Positions 16,722 through 25,896 of a stretch of 64,000 nucleotides of DNA are shown here, in pieces. The position numbers and the translations under genes are program-made. The number at the start of each line of letters is the position of its first letter. Within the stretch, counting starts at the first letter, position 1. The notes under the pieces were generated by a model that saw only the letters and a program-made list of their open reading frames with translations, had not been told where the DNA came from and did not search any database. Source of the stretch: Geodermatophilus obscurus (GTDB taxonomy: Bacteria; Actinomycetota; Actinomycetes; Mycobacteriales; Geodermatophilaceae); contig NZ_FOWE01000001.1 in assembly GCF_900115395.1 (NCBI RefSeq), positions 434,001 to 498,000 on the forward strand, written 5' to 3'.

Positions 16722-18629
16722 GTGACCATCGCCGCGAACAACGTGCCCGTCGTGCCGGCGCCGGAGCGACGCCGGCTCCGGACCTTCGCGTTCGACCCGA
16801 TGTCGACGCGGTTGTCGGGGCGCTTCGTCACGCTCGACGTGCCCTTCGAGAGCGACCTCACGCCCGGCCCCTGTGGCGAGCTCGTGCAGGTCGTCGACTT
16901 CGACGCCACCGGGAACCAGTGGTATCAGCCGATCGACCTCGACGACGTCCGCGTGCTGGCGCAGGACGGCCTGCGGCCCATGGAGAGCGACCCCCGGACC
17001 CACCAGCAGATCGTCTACGCCGTGGCCATGAGCGTCATCGAGCGGTTCGAGCGCTTCGTCGGGCGACGCTTCCGGTGGCGTGCCGAGCGGCAGCTGCGGC
17101 TGGTGCCCCACGCCTTCGAGGGACGCAACGCGTTCTTCGACCCAGGGCGCCGGGCGGTGCTCTTCGGCTACTACCGGGCCGACAGGCACGATCCCGGGCC
17201 CAACCTCCCCGGCCAGGTCATCTTCACGTGCCTGTCCTCGGACATCGTCGCCCACGAGGTCACGCACGCCATCGTGCACCGCATCCGGCCGTACTTCATG
17301 GAACCCACCAACCTCGACGTCCTCGCGTGGCACGAGGCCTTCGCCGACCTGGTGGCGCTGTTCCACCACTTCGTCCATCGCGACGTCGTCGTCCGGGCGG
17401 TGACGACGACCGCTGGGGACATCGGCCGCAGCGACGCCCTGCTCGAGCTGGCCAAGGAGTTCGGGCACTCGACGGGGCGCGGGGCGGCGCTCCGCTCGGT
17501 CCTCGGCACGCTCGCCACGCCGGAGCGCTTCGAGGCGGCGACCGAGCCGCACGAACGCGGCGCGTGCTTCGTCGCGGCCGTGTTCGACGCCTACCTGGAC
17601 CGCTACCAGGCGTCCATCGCCGACCTGCTGCGCATCGCGACGGGCGGCACCGGGGTGCTGCCCCCAGGTCGGTTGCACCCCGACCTGGTCCACAGGGTCG
17701 CGGACGAGGCGGTCAAGAACGCCGACCGCCTGCTGGGCATGGTGGTGCGCGCCTTCGACTACCTGCCCGTCGTCGACGTGACCTTCGGCGACGTCGTCCG
17801 CGCCATTGTCACGGCGGACCGGGCGCTCTTCCCGGACGACAGCGGCAATCTGCGGGGCACGCTGGTGGAGGCCATGCGCTGCCGGGGCATCTACCCCGAG
17901 AGCGTGACGTCCCTCGCGGACGCAGCTCTCTCGTGGCCGGTGCCCGCGGGCGACCTCAACCTGAACGACCCGAGGGCGCCCGTCGACCTCCTCCCGAACT
18001 GGATCCTGTCCGCAACGCACGACCTCGATGTCACCGGCTCGCAGGGGTCCCAGAGCACGGTCGTCCCGCCGGCGGACGACGACGACGTCACCCCTCTGGC
18101 GGCACCGCCGGTCGTCGCCGAGACGCAGTCGATCTACGCGCAGGCCCAACGGTGGGCCAAGCTGCACGCCTACGAGTTGGGGCTGGACCCCTCTCCGTCG
18201 CTGCGGATCGCCCTGCGCGGCATCCACGTCGCGTACCGCCGGGCAGCCGACGGCCAGCCTCGCCCCGAGGTCGTCCTGCAGTTGACCCAACGGCGGCGGG
18301 ACCTCGAGGACCAGACGCTCGACGAGCACAGGCGTCCCGTCTTCCGGGCGGGCACCACGGTCATCGCCGGCGTCGACGGTCGCGTGAAGTTCATCGTGGC
18401 GAAGCCGCTGCCGTTCCTCGACCCCGGCCCGCCGAGGCAGGCGCCGGGGGACCAGGGCGTGACCCGGCGCCACCACGAGGCGGGGGAGGTGCGCTTGCGG
18501 GCGCTCAGACGCTGGATCGACCTGGTCGAGGAGTCCGACGCCCTCAGCGCCTGGACGCAGGAACCGGCGCTGAACCGCCTCGACTTCGCCGCGTTGCACG
18601 GGGACGAGGCCGGGAGGGCCGACTCATGA
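16722..18629 (+). CDS. Gluzincin-like (M4/thermolysin-related) zinc peptidase
   Basis: The protein has 635 residues. The zinc-peptidase signature is VAHEVTHAIVHRI (HExxH at about 178-182), with the third ligand in WHEAFADLVALFHHF (Glu about 205), an arrangement like thermolysin with a short 22-residue gap. The C-terminal half (about 400-635) lacks a recognised motif and ends in acidic and helical segments; it may be a recognition domain. No signal peptide or pro-domain is visible, so it is likely cytoplasmic. GTG at 16722 has AGGAGG five bases upstream. The stop overlaps the next start (ATGA), coupling it to an MBL protein. Regulated by the three-repeat SARP site. Confidence 0.75.
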   Translation: MTIAANNVPVVPAPERRRLRTFAFDPMSTRLSGRFVTLDVPFESDLTPGPCGELVQVVDFDATGNQWYQPIDLDDVRVLAQDGLRPMESDPRTHQQIVYAVAMSVIERFERFVGRRFRWRAERQLRLVPHAFEGRNAFFDPGRRAVLFGYYRADRHDPGPNLPGQVIFTCLSSDIVAHEVTHAIVHRIRPYFMEPTNLDVLAWHEAFADLVALFHHFVHRDVVVRAVTTTAGDIGRSDALLELAKEFGHSTGRGAALRSVLGTLATPERFEAATEPHERGACFVAAVFDAYLDRYQASIADLLRIATGGTGVLPPGRLHPDLVHRVADEAVKNADRLLGMVVRAFDYLPVVDVTFGDVVRAIVTADRALFPDDSGNLRGTLVEAMRCRGIYPESVTSLADAALSWPVPAGDLNLNDPRAPVDLLPNWILSATHDLDVTGSQGSQSTVVPPADDDDVTPLAAPPVVAETQSIYAQAQRWAKLHAYELGLDPSPSLRIALRGIHVAYRRAADGQPRPEVVLQLTQRRRDLEDQTLDEHRRPVFRAGTTVIAGVDGRVKFIVAKPLPFLDPGPPRQAPGDQGVTRRHHEAGEVRLRALRRWIDLVEESDALSAWTQEPALNRLDFAALHGDEAGRADS

Positions 18630-19885
18630 CGACCAGCGTCTCGGTCCGGATGTACAACGTCGGGTTCGGGGACGCCTTCCTCGTCACGGTCGACGCCGAC
18701 GGCCGGCCCTGGCGCATGCTCATCGACTGCGGCGTGCACAGCCAGGGACAGGCCCGCCCGATCAGGGAGTCGGTCCATGCCATCATCCGCGACCTCGCCG
18801 GGTGCAGCCCGGACGGGACCCCGCGCCTCGACGTCGTCGCCGCAACGCACCGCCATGCCGACCACATCTCCGGGTTCGCACTGCAGGAGTGGGAGCAGGT
18901 GGAGGTCGGCGAGGTCTGGCTGCCGTTCGTCGAGGACGTCAGAGACCGGGATGCCATCGCCCTCCGACAGGCGCAGGTGGAGACGGCTCGCCGGCTGATG
19001 ATGCTCATCGACCGGCGCACCGCCGGGCTGGACGCGAGCGCCTGGTCGGCTGCCGTCACCGAGGCCCGTTGGTTCGCGATGAACTCCCTGAGCAACGCGG
19101 AGGCGACCGATCGACTCGTCGGCCGCAACGGCAAGCGCTTCGCCGGGCGGCACCGCGTGCGCTACCTGCCGCGGCCGGCGCAACGGCGCAACGCCATCCC
19201 GCTCGCCGACGGGGTCGTCATCGCCCACGTCCTCGGGCCGTCCCGTGACCCGCAGGACCTGAGGTTGATGAACCCGCCGAAGAACGCCGGCTGGCTGCGA
19301 CTCGACGGCGACGGCTCCTCGTTGGACGACGCGCTGGCCGGTCTCCCGCTCTTCGAGACCCGCTATGCCGTTCACGACGTCGCACAGTTGCCCGTCGGAC
19401 TGCTGGACGCCCACGCTTCGCTCCAGCTCGCCACGGTGACCAGCGACGCCGACCTCCTCGGTGCCGCATCGGTCCTGGAGCGGTCGGTCAACAACACCAG
19501 CCTGTTCCTGGTCCTGGACGTGCACGGCACGCGGCTGGTCTTCCCGGGTGACGCCCAGGAGGGCGCCTGGCGGCACATCTTGCGGGATCCCGAGAAGGTG
19601 CGGCTCCTGCAGGACGCCGCGTTCTACAAGGTGGGCCACCACGGCTCGCACAACGCCACCCCGAAGACCTTCGTGCACGAGATCTGGCGCGACGGTGGCG
19701 TCGCGATGCTGCCGTGGGGACGGGTCAAGCGGTGGGAGGACAGCATCCCCAAGAAGACCCTGCTCGACGCCCTGGGCCAGCACCACCACACCGTGGTCCG
19801 CGCCGACGCCCCTCACGCCGTCCCGGGCAAGGTCGTGGTGGACGGGGACCGGTGGAGCCAGGTCTCGTTCGTAGCCCGCGCCTGA
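18626..19885 (+). CDS. Metallo-beta-lactamase-fold hydrolase (canonical HxHxDH), partner of the zinc peptidase
   Basis: This 419-residue protein has the MBL core VAATHRHADHISG (about 72-84) with the full HxHxDH set, NVGFGDAFLVTVD at the N-terminus, LVFPGDAQEGAWRHI for the bridging Asp, and KVGHHGSHNATPKTFV for a later metal histidine. These ends resemble ComEC-type MBLs, as in the copy at 13905, but the two differ in the metal motif and share little else, so they are not a recent duplicate. ATG at 18626 overlaps the peptidase stop. A peptidase-MBL pair driven by one promoter suggests a two-component effector; substrate unknown. Confidence 0.75.
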   Translation: MTTSVSVRMYNVGFGDAFLVTVDADGRPWRMLIDCGVHSQGQARPIRESVHAIIRDLAGCSPDGTPRLDVVAATHRHADHISGFALQEWEQVEVGEVWLPFVEDVRDRDAIALRQAQVETARRLMMLIDRRTAGLDASAWSAAVTEARWFAMNSLSNAEATDRLVGRNGKRFAGRHRVRYLPRPAQRRNAIPLADGVVIAHVLGPSRDPQDLRLMNPPKNAGWLRLDGDGSSLDDALAGLPLFETRYAVHDVAQLPVGLLDAHASLQLATVTSDADLLGAASVLERSVNNTSLFLVLDVHGTRLVFPGDAQEGAWRHILRDPEKVRLLQDAAFYKVGHHGSHNATPKTFVHEIWRDGGVAMLPWGRVKRWEDSIPKKTLLDALGQHHHTVVRADAPHAVPGKVVVDGDRWSQVSFVARA

Positions 19886-19910
19886 CCGCGCGGCCGGCAC
19901 GGTGCCGCCT

Positions 19911-19934
19911 GCCCGCCCCGGGGGTCGGCGGGGC
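19911..19934. terminator. Putative hairpin between convergent genes
   Basis: CCCGCC and GGCGGG can pair around a 9-nt loop in the 95-bp gap between the convergent MBL and M6 protease genes. No U-tract follows, as usual in high-GC actinobacteria, so this is only a plausible terminator. Confidence 0.35.
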
Positions 19935-19937
19935 CGT

Positions 19938-19985
19938 ACACCCCGCCCTCACGACACCCCACCCTCGCGACACCCCGCCCTCACG
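19938..19985. repeat. Three tandem 16-bp repeats
   Basis: The unit ACACCCCGCCCTCACG occurs at 19938-19953, 19954-19969 (two changes) and 19970-19985. The last copy covers the stop codon of the M6 protease gene. Copy number might vary between strains. Confidence 0.75.
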
Positions 19986-21870
19986 ACCCGGGCGTCAGCT
20001 CCAGGCGCCAACGGTCGAGCCGGCCCGCGTCCCGGGCGGCCACGTCGCTGACAGACAGCACCCAGTCCCCGGTGACGGGCTGGCCGGTCAGGACCTGCAG
20101 CGGTGACGGGGGAGCGGAGCCCAGTCGCAGGTGGAGGTCGTGGGAGTCCCCGCCGCCGTCGTGCAGCACCGCCCGGCGTCCCGCCGGCGAGGTCAGGTGC
20201 ACCCGCAGGTCGCCGGCGGAGGGGTGGGTGACGTCGACGCTGACCACGAGGCTGCGCACGGTCCCCGCGGCGTCGAGGTGGAGCACGTCGGAGACCCCGG
20301 CCGGGCGGTCGTCCGGGATCGCCAGCCGTGGCGCCGACTCGGCGGTCACGACGTCGGTGGGGGCGTCGACCGGGCCGACGGTGAAGCCGATGACGGGGCC
20401 CGGCGGGTCGATGTCGCTGATGGTCAGGCCGGAGTCCGCGCCGTCCCACGTGCGGGAGTGCGGCCTCGTGGCGTGCGACAGCGCGGTGCCCGCGACCCTG
20501 CCGTAGAGGTCCTCCCCGTCGCCGGAGTCGGCCCCCGCCTCCAGGTCGTGGCGGCCGTCGGCCTGCAGGAGCGCGCACTGGTAGTGCTGGGCCGCGGTGC
20601 CCTGCTGGAACTCGTTGGACCCCCTGGTGTCGCAGTGGTAGACGGCCAGGCCGCTGCTGGGCAGGTGGGTGTCGAAGCCCGCCCGCGAGCGGTTCTCGAC
20701 CAGGAAGTACTCGTGGTCACGGGTCGTGCGGTGCCGCAGCACCGTGTCGAAGTCTCCCTGCTGCGCCTGGTGGCGCCGGCCCGGCTCCAGCACGACCTCG
20801 TTGCCGCACCACCCCGACAGGTCGCGGAGGTAGACCGACACCGGCGCCGGGGTGCGCCCGACGTCGAGGTGGTTGCCGCTGCCCATGACGCAGTAGCTGC
20901 CGATACCGGCGCTCTCGAAGGAGTCCCCCTCGCGCTCGGCCCGGCCGTAGTCGTAGAGGTCCGGCCAGCGCATGAGCATGTGGCCCGCCTCGTGGCAGAA
21001 CGTCCCGATGCTCAGGTCCGCGGGCCGGCGGCCCGTGCTGGTGACCGTGTAGAGCTGGGTCCGGGTCGACCCCTGGTGCACCTCGTGCACCCAGTTGTGC
21101 GGCCAGAGGTCCCCGCGGTACTCCGTCCGCCCGGCGTACATGATCGACAGGGCGTCCACGATGCCCTCGCCCAGGGAGTCGAAGTCCGACAGGTCGACCC
21201 CCGACCGCAGGGCGAGCTCGATGGCCTCGGGGACCAGCAGACCGCGGTGCGTCTCGCTGGCGTAGGCCAGTCGTGGCCGGCTCAGGGTGAACGGGCCGAC
21301 GACCGTGTTGGTGTAGTGCAGCCGGCCGGAGGAGACGGTGCGGAAGTACTCGCTCACCGAGCAGGCGTTGCCGTGGCCGCGGAAGTCCTCGCCGTTGAGC
21401 AGCTGGTCCACCTCGCCCTCGCCGACGGTCGTGTCGAGGTCGGGGAAGCGGACGAGGACTGTCAGCCCGCGGACGTCGCCCGCGTCCAGCCGGCGCCCGC
21501 GCAGCAACCCGCCGTCCGGCCCGAAGGTGAGCAGCGCCTCCGGGTCCACCGGGAGCTGGTGCGGACCGGGCGGTGGGAGCATCCACTCCGTCCGCGCCCG
21601 GATCCAGGCCCGCCGCCTGTCCGCGGCGTCCTGCACGTGCCGGGGGACGTGGTCCGGCGGTGCCGCCTCCACCGGCACGCCGGTGGAGAACAGGGCGCCG
21701 TCGGCCGTCCGGTCGGCGTAGCAGAAGAGGCCCGGGCCGTCGTCGTAGAGGACCGTGAAGCCCTCCGGCGTCTCGGTGCGGCTGTACCGCTCGTCGCCGA
21801 AGGTGACCAACCGGAGGGGGGCACCGCCCTCCTGGGTGAAGGTCAGCGTCTCACCGAAGATCCCGCTCAC
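19981..21870 (-). CDS. M6 (immune inhibitor A)-type metalloprotease with a C-terminal P domain
   Basis: The protein has 629 residues. The M6 zinc motif is FCHEAGHMLMRWPDLYDYG (HExxH at about 293-297 with Asp 304), matching immune inhibitor A/M6 peptidases (HExGHxLGxPDLYD). The last 95 residues resemble a proprotein-convertase P domain (TVRSLVVSVDVTHPSAGDLR, VTGDWVLSVSD), which stabilises secreted subtilisins. M6 enzymes are normally exported, yet this one starts MSGIFGETLTFTQEGG with no signal peptide. GTG at 21870 follows GAGAGGAG about 8 nt upstream. It has its own SARP-type promoter at 21945-21978. A Ser/Gly-rich TTG/ATG extension upstream of the GTG overlaps that promoter and was rejected. 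Confidence 0.75.
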   Translation of the reverse strand: MSGIFGETLTFTQEGGAPLRLVTFGDERYSRTETPEGFTVLYDDGPGLFCYADRTADGALFSTGVPVEAAPPDHVPRHVQDAADRRRAWIRARTEWMLPPPGPHQLPVDPEALLTFGPDGGLLRGRRLDAGDVRGLTVLVRFPDLDTTVGEGEVDQLLNGEDFRGHGNACSVSEYFRTVSSGRLHYTNTVVGPFTLSRPRLAYASETHRGLLVPEAIELALRSGVDLSDFDSLGEGIVDALSIMYAGRTEYRGDLWPHNWVHEVHQGSTRTQLYTVTSTGRRPADLSIGTFCHEAGHMLMRWPDLYDYGRAEREGDSFESAGIGSYCVMGSGNHLDVGRTPAPVSVYLRDLSGWCGNEVVLEPGRRHQAQQGDFDTVLRHRTTRDHEYFLVENRSRAGFDTHLPSSGLAVYHCDTRGSNEFQQGTAAQHYQCALLQADGRHDLEAGADSGDGEDLYGRVAGTALSHATRPHSRTWDGADSGLTISDIDPPGPVIGFTVGPVDAPTDVVTAESAPRLAIPDDRPAGVSDVLHLDAAGTVRSLVVSVDVTHPSAGDLRVHLTSPAGRRAVLHDGGGDSHDLHLRLGSAPPSPLQVLTGQPVTGDWVLSVSDVAARDAGRLDRWRLELTPGS

Positions 21871-21944
21871 CGTGCGTCTCCTCTCCGGGCGACCGGACCC
21901 GCCGGCCGGCAGGTCGCCACCCGGGTCCGGCCCGCCGGTGTCGC

Positions 21945-21978
21945 ACGGTAGGGACGCCGCCGTCACCGCACCGTCACC
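21945..21978 (-). promoter_or_regulatory. SARP-type promoter of the M6 protease gene
   Basis: Minus-strand repeats GGTGACG (21978-21972) and GGTGACG (21967-21961) have an 11-bp period, with TACCGT (21950-21945) 10 nt further on as the -10. The gene starts 75 bp downstream. Confidence 0.65.
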
Positions 21979-22044
21979 GGTGCCGGCCGCGTCCCCGGCC
22001 GGAGGACCGTCGCCGGAGGAGCCGGCGACGTCCCCCGCGCGGCT

Positions 22045-23877
22045 TCAGACCTGGGCCAGCTGCGGCATCGAGGTGGCGAGGGTGATGCCGACCGCCGCGT
22101 AGGCGTCCCCGACGGCCGCCAGCTTGGCCTGCTTGTCCGGGTGGCCCCCGAAGTAGGTCCGGGCGACGTCCAGGACCGACTGCAGCGCCTGGGTGAAGGT
22201 GGCCAGCGGAGCCAGCCGCGCCATGCCGAGGTAGGTCAGCACCGCGACGTCCTCGACGGTGAACACCCGCCCGGTGGGACCGGACACGGTGAGCAGGTTG
22301 TGCACCGCCTTGTTGTGGATGTTGCTGTTGACGTGCACCCAGCCGTTGTCGTTGGCCGGCCCGGGCTGCTCGCCGGGCCGCAGCCGGCGGAACTGGTCCA
22401 TGTGCTGGGGGTGACCGGTGCGCGACGGGTCCGAGAAGTCCCGCAGCGGTCGCCCGTCGCTGCGCAGCCCGGGTCCGATCTCCCAGTCCCAGGTGCCGAC
22501 GTCGTGCCGGTCGGGTGCCCGGTACCAGTTGTTGATGATGACGCCGGCGCAGTCGGCGAACGACTCGTTGAGCGCGCCCGACTGGGTCGCGTACACGAGG
22601 TCGGAGGTCGACTCGATCACCCCGTGGGTCAGCTCGTGCGCGATGACGTCGAGGTAGCGGGAGAGGCTCACCAGACGCCCGTTCCGCCGGATCTGGCCGT
22701 ACCACATCTTCCGCTGGTACCAGAACGCGTTGAGGAGGGTGGGCGGTTGCTCCATGCTCGCCGCCGTCACGTTGACCTGCGAGACCAGCGCCATGCCCTG
22801 GTCGTCGATGCCGTCGCGCTGCAGGACCACCTTGTAGAAGTCCTGGACCCGCGAGGCGTTCAGGTGGGCCGAGACGGCGGCGCGGTTGGTGTCGCCGAAG
22901 TCGCCGGTGGGGGACTCGACCGGGGTGGGCGGGAGGGGCGGGTCGCTGTCGATGTCGGCGAAGCGGAGGTCGTAGGTCCGCACCGACCGCAGCGGGTCGT
23001 CCAGCCGGCACGCGGGGCCGCCGGGCCCGACGAGCTGCCCGAGGAAGGTCTGCCGGTCGTCGTCCTCGTCCGTCCCGGCGCACTTCGCCGGGGTCGGGAG
23101 CGCGGTGGGGACGGCGCTGTAGCTGAAGAGGATCTCGCCGTCGTGCGCGTCGACCAGGTAGGCGTAGCGCGCGGGGACCGGCCGCGGCCCGAGGCCGTGA
23201 CCGAGGCGGGCGTCGGGGTCGCCGGGGTCGGCGTCCCCCGGCGGCGCGGCGGGGACGTCGGTGAACAGCCAGACGAGGTGCCAGGACCCGCCGCCCGCGT
23301 CCCCACCGCCGTCGTACCCGTCGCTCTTGTAGTAGTGCAGCCGCCCGGTCGTCGCGGCCTCCGGTGGCAGGTCGGCGCCGACGTACGCCGCGAGCCGCTG
23401 CAGCGCCTCGGTCCGGCTGAGGGACTCGACGGGGTCGACCCCGTCGACGGCCTCGAGCTGCGCGGTGACGCTGACGAGCTCACGCGCGTCGGTGAGCTCG
23501 ACCACGGCCCGGGCGCCGAACACCGGGACGTCGCCGTGGGTCTGGGCGAACCGCACCTGACGGGTCCGCAGCGGCCGCAGGTCCTGCTCGCCCTGGGCGA
23601 CCAGCCCGGGCACGTACTCCGGCCGCTCGGGTTCCAGCAGGGCGCGCACGGCCGGGCGGTCGTCGCGCTGGAGGAGCTGGTCGAGGTAGAAGCGGGCCGC
23701 CGCCTCGTCGCTGGTGAACGCCCGGGCCGGGGCGTCCTGCGCCCCGCCGGCGCCCGACGTGACCGCGACGTCGGCCGCGGCGACGGGGAAGTCCTCGGGG
23801 GCGGCCGAGCGTGCATCGGGACGGAGGCCGGGGTCCTCGTCCACGTGGTAGTGGAGGTCCTGCAGCGGGGCGGTCAT
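22045..23877 (-). CDS. M4 family (thermolysin-like) metalloprotease
   Basis: This 610-residue protein has an FTP/PepSY-like propeptide region (about 60-200, ARFYLDQLLQRDDRPAVRAL onward), then the M4 catalytic domain: VIAHELTHGVIEST (HExxH about 414-418), GALNESFADCAGV (third ligand Glu about 438) and NSNIHNKAVHNLL, the usual active-site loop before the C-terminal helical domain. Thermolysins are secreted zymogens, but the N-terminus (MTAPLQDLHYHVDED) has no signal peptide. It lies 41 bp downstream of the HAD-M28 gene in the same direction, with no repeat of its own, so the two form an operon. AAGGGAAG precedes the ATG by about 5 nt. Confidence 0.8.
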   Translation of the reverse strand: MTAPLQDLHYHVDEDPGLRPDARSAAPEDFPVAAADVAVTSGAGGAQDAPARAFTSDEAAARFYLDQLLQRDDRPAVRALLEPERPEYVPGLVAQGEQDLRPLRTRQVRFAQTHGDVPVFGARAVVELTDARELVSVTAQLEAVDGVDPVESLSRTEALQRLAAYVGADLPPEAATTGRLHYYKSDGYDGGGDAGGGSWHLVWLFTDVPAAPPGDADPGDPDARLGHGLGPRPVPARYAYLVDAHDGEILFSYSAVPTALPTPAKCAGTDEDDDRQTFLGQLVGPGGPACRLDDPLRSVRTYDLRFADIDSDPPLPPTPVESPTGDFGDTNRAAVSAHLNASRVQDFYKVVLQRDGIDDQGMALVSQVNVTAASMEQPPTLLNAFWYQRKMWYGQIRRNGRLVSLSRYLDVIAHELTHGVIESTSDLVYATQSGALNESFADCAGVIINNWYRAPDRHDVGTWDWEIGPGLRSDGRPLRDFSDPSRTGHPQHMDQFRRLRPGEQPGPANDNGWVHVNSNIHNKAVHNLLTVSGPTGRVFTVEDVAVLTYLGMARLAPLATFTQALQSVLDVARTYFGGHPDKQAKLAAVGDAYAAVGITLATSMPQLAQV

Positions 23878-23918
23878 CTGACTTCCCTTCGTCGGCCGGC
23901 GGGTGGCCGGGCGGTGGC

Positions 23919-25799
23919 TCAGCGCGTGGCCGCGACCCAGGCCGCGGCGGTGACGAGGCGGGCGATGTCCCCCGCGTAGTCGGCGTCGATCGAGGTGTCC
24001 GTGGGCAGGTGGTAGCGGGGGTTCATGTCCGCCGGCGGTGCGTCCGGCCCGGGGCCGGCGAAGAGGTCCTCCGAGACCAGGCAGGCCGGGTAGCCGTTCA
24101 GCTGGAAGCTGTGGTGGTCGCTGCGCGCGTCCGCCGGGTCCGCCTCGCCGGCGTGGGGGTACAGCTGCGGAGCCGGCAGCGCGGGGGAGACCTGCGGGAC
24201 GAGCTCGGCGACGGTCCGCGCGAGGGCCAGCGACCGCGCCTGGACCGTCGGGGAGCGGCGGAAGCCCGCGTGCAGCTCGAACGTGCGCCCGGGCAGCGCG
24301 TCCCAGCCGATCATGTCCATCTGGAGGACGGCGGTGATCGGGGTGCCCAGGAGGGCCTGGTCGCGCGCGTAGGCCAGGCTCCCCACCAGACCGTGCTCCT
24401 CGGCGTTGAACAGGACGAAGCGCACGGCCCGGCGGGGCACGTCGAGGGCGGCGTCGAGCGCCAGGACGGCCTCCGCGGCGACGAGCACCCCGGCGAGCCC
24501 GCTGCCGTCGTCGTCGGCTCCCGGCGCCGCGTCGACCGCCGGGTCGTGGTCGGCCGCCCGCGCTCCGGTGGAGTCCAGGTGTGCCGTCACCAGCACGACG
24601 CCGTCGAGCCCGGTGCCGGGGAGCGCGGCCTCGACGTTGGCCAGCTGCCGTCCCTCGTGCGCGAAGACGTGCCGGCGGACGACGAGGCGCCCTCCTCCGA
24701 TCCGCTCCAGGTCGGCGGCGAGCGCGGCGACGGCCGCGGCGTTGCCGGGGTGCTGGACGTGCCGGCTGGTGATGACCGTGCCGTCCCCGCACGCCGGCGC
24801 GGTCCCGGTGTAGCGCGCGAGGTGGCCGGCGAGGTGCTCCGGGCGGACCCTCGCGTCGAGCACCTCCTTCTCCTCCGGGGTGACGGCCGGGCCCACGACC
24901 CCGGCCTCCGCCGCCCCGGCGCGGTCGCCGGCCGGCTCGACCGCCGGGGCGAGCCTGAGGTTGTGCCCGTGCCGGGAGGCGGCGAGGTGGTAGTCCTCCA
25001 CCGACTCGGGCGCCGGGACGGCGACGACGAGGCCGTCGGCGGTCGAGGCGAGGACGGCACGCGCCGCCGGGCCCGTCCGGAAGAGGTCCCGCGAGCTGCC
25101 GTCGAGTGCGAGGAAGCCGCTGTCGACCTGGCGGTCGTCGCGCAGCAGGTACAGCTCCGTCGTGAGCGGCTGGTCCTCGGTCCCGAGGCGGTCCACCAGG
25201 AAGCCGAGGTCGTCGAGCCGCGCCGCCGCCGACGTCGTCCCGACCGCGTAGACGGTGCCGCCCCCCTGTCCCGTGACGTGCAGGGGGAGGAGGGGCAGGT
25301 CGCGGAGCTCGGCCCGCCAGTCCTCGCCGGCGTGCGCGAGGGGGACCGTGACGCGGAGGTAGCGCAGTGGTGCCTGCTCGTCCAGCACCGCCGTGGCCAG
25401 CCGGGGGTGCGGTGCGACCAGCAGCCCCGCCTGCAGGGCACGGGCCCGCTCGCCGGCGTCCTCCCCGACGAACAGCACGCGGTCGGCGGCGCCGGCGCGC
25501 TCCACCGCCTGCGCGAAGAGGCGGGGCGTGTCCTTCCGGCCGTAGAGCACCAGCTCGGGGTCGAGGTGGCGCCGCAGGCCGGCGTCCTCCAGCGCCCGGT
25601 CGACGTCTGCGGGTGGGATGGGCCCCGGGTCCGAGAGGACCCCCAGACGGGCGCCGCGTCCCGCGAGCTCCGCGAGCACGCCGGGCACGTACGGGTACAC
25701 GGCGAGGTCCTCGATCCGGTCCCCGCCCGCGGAGAGCGTGACCGAGGCCAGGGTGCCCCCGATGTCGAAGAAGACGGCCGTGCCGTTCAGCGGGTCCAT
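23919..25799 (-). CDS. HAD-like domain fused to an M28 zinc peptidase
   Basis: The protein has 626 residues. The first 140 residues are a HAD-superfamily fold: AVFFDIGGTLASV (nucleophile Asp about 12; the usual second Asp of DxD is Gly), RLGVLSDPGP and RVLFVGEDAGER. Residues 320-626 are an M28 aminopeptidase: VLVTAHLDSTG (His 407), APGADDDGSGLAGV, FVLFNAEEHGLVGS, LQMDMIGWD and ARSDHHSFQLNGYP, so all metal ligands look intact. The HAD part may be inactive because of the lost Asp. Such a fusion is unusual. ATG at 25799 has GAGGG six bases upstream; ATG at 25805 abuts it. First gene of a two-gene operon with the M4 protease. Confidence 0.75.
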   Translation of the reverse strand: MDPLNGTAVFFDIGGTLASVTLSAGGDRIEDLAVYPYVPGVLAELAGRGARLGVLSDPGPIPPADVDRALEDAGLRRHLDPELVLYGRKDTPRLFAQAVERAGAADRVLFVGEDAGERARALQAGLLVAPHPRLATAVLDEQAPLRYLRVTVPLAHAGEDWRAELRDLPLLPLHVTGQGGGTVYAVGTTSAAARLDDLGFLVDRLGTEDQPLTTELYLLRDDRQVDSGFLALDGSSRDLFRTGPAARAVLASTADGLVVAVPAPESVEDYHLAASRHGHNLRLAPAVEPAGDRAGAAEAGVVGPAVTPEEKEVLDARVRPEHLAGHLARYTGTAPACGDGTVITSRHVQHPGNAAAVAALAADLERIGGGRLVVRRHVFAHEGRQLANVEAALPGTGLDGVVLVTAHLDSTGARAADHDPAVDAAPGADDDGSGLAGVLVAAEAVLALDAALDVPRRAVRFVLFNAEEHGLVGSLAYARDQALLGTPITAVLQMDMIGWDALPGRTFELHAGFRRSPTVQARSLALARTVAELVPQVSPALPAPQLYPHAGEADPADARSDHHSFQLNGYPACLVSEDLFAGPGPDAPPADMNPRYHLPTDTSIDADYAGDIARLVTAAAWVAATR

Positions 25800-25845
25800 C
25801 GCCATCCCTCGGTCCCGGGCCGCCCGAGGCGGGCCCCGGGGCCGG

Positions 25846-25878
25846 AGCATGCGCGGTGCCCGTCACCGGGGCGTCACC
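25846..25878 (-). promoter_or_regulatory. SARP-type promoter of the HAD-M28/M4 operon
   Basis: Minus-strand GGTGACG at 25878-25872 and 25867-25861, 11-bp period, with CATGCT (25851-25846) 9 nt downstream as the -10. It sits between two same-strand genes, so the M28 operon has its own promoter apart from the papain-like gene upstream. Confidence 0.65.
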
Positions 25879-25896
25879 GCGCGCCCGGCGGCGCTC

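Noticed and set aside
19938-19985. CRISPR array
   Set aside because: Units are adjacent without spacers and only three in number.
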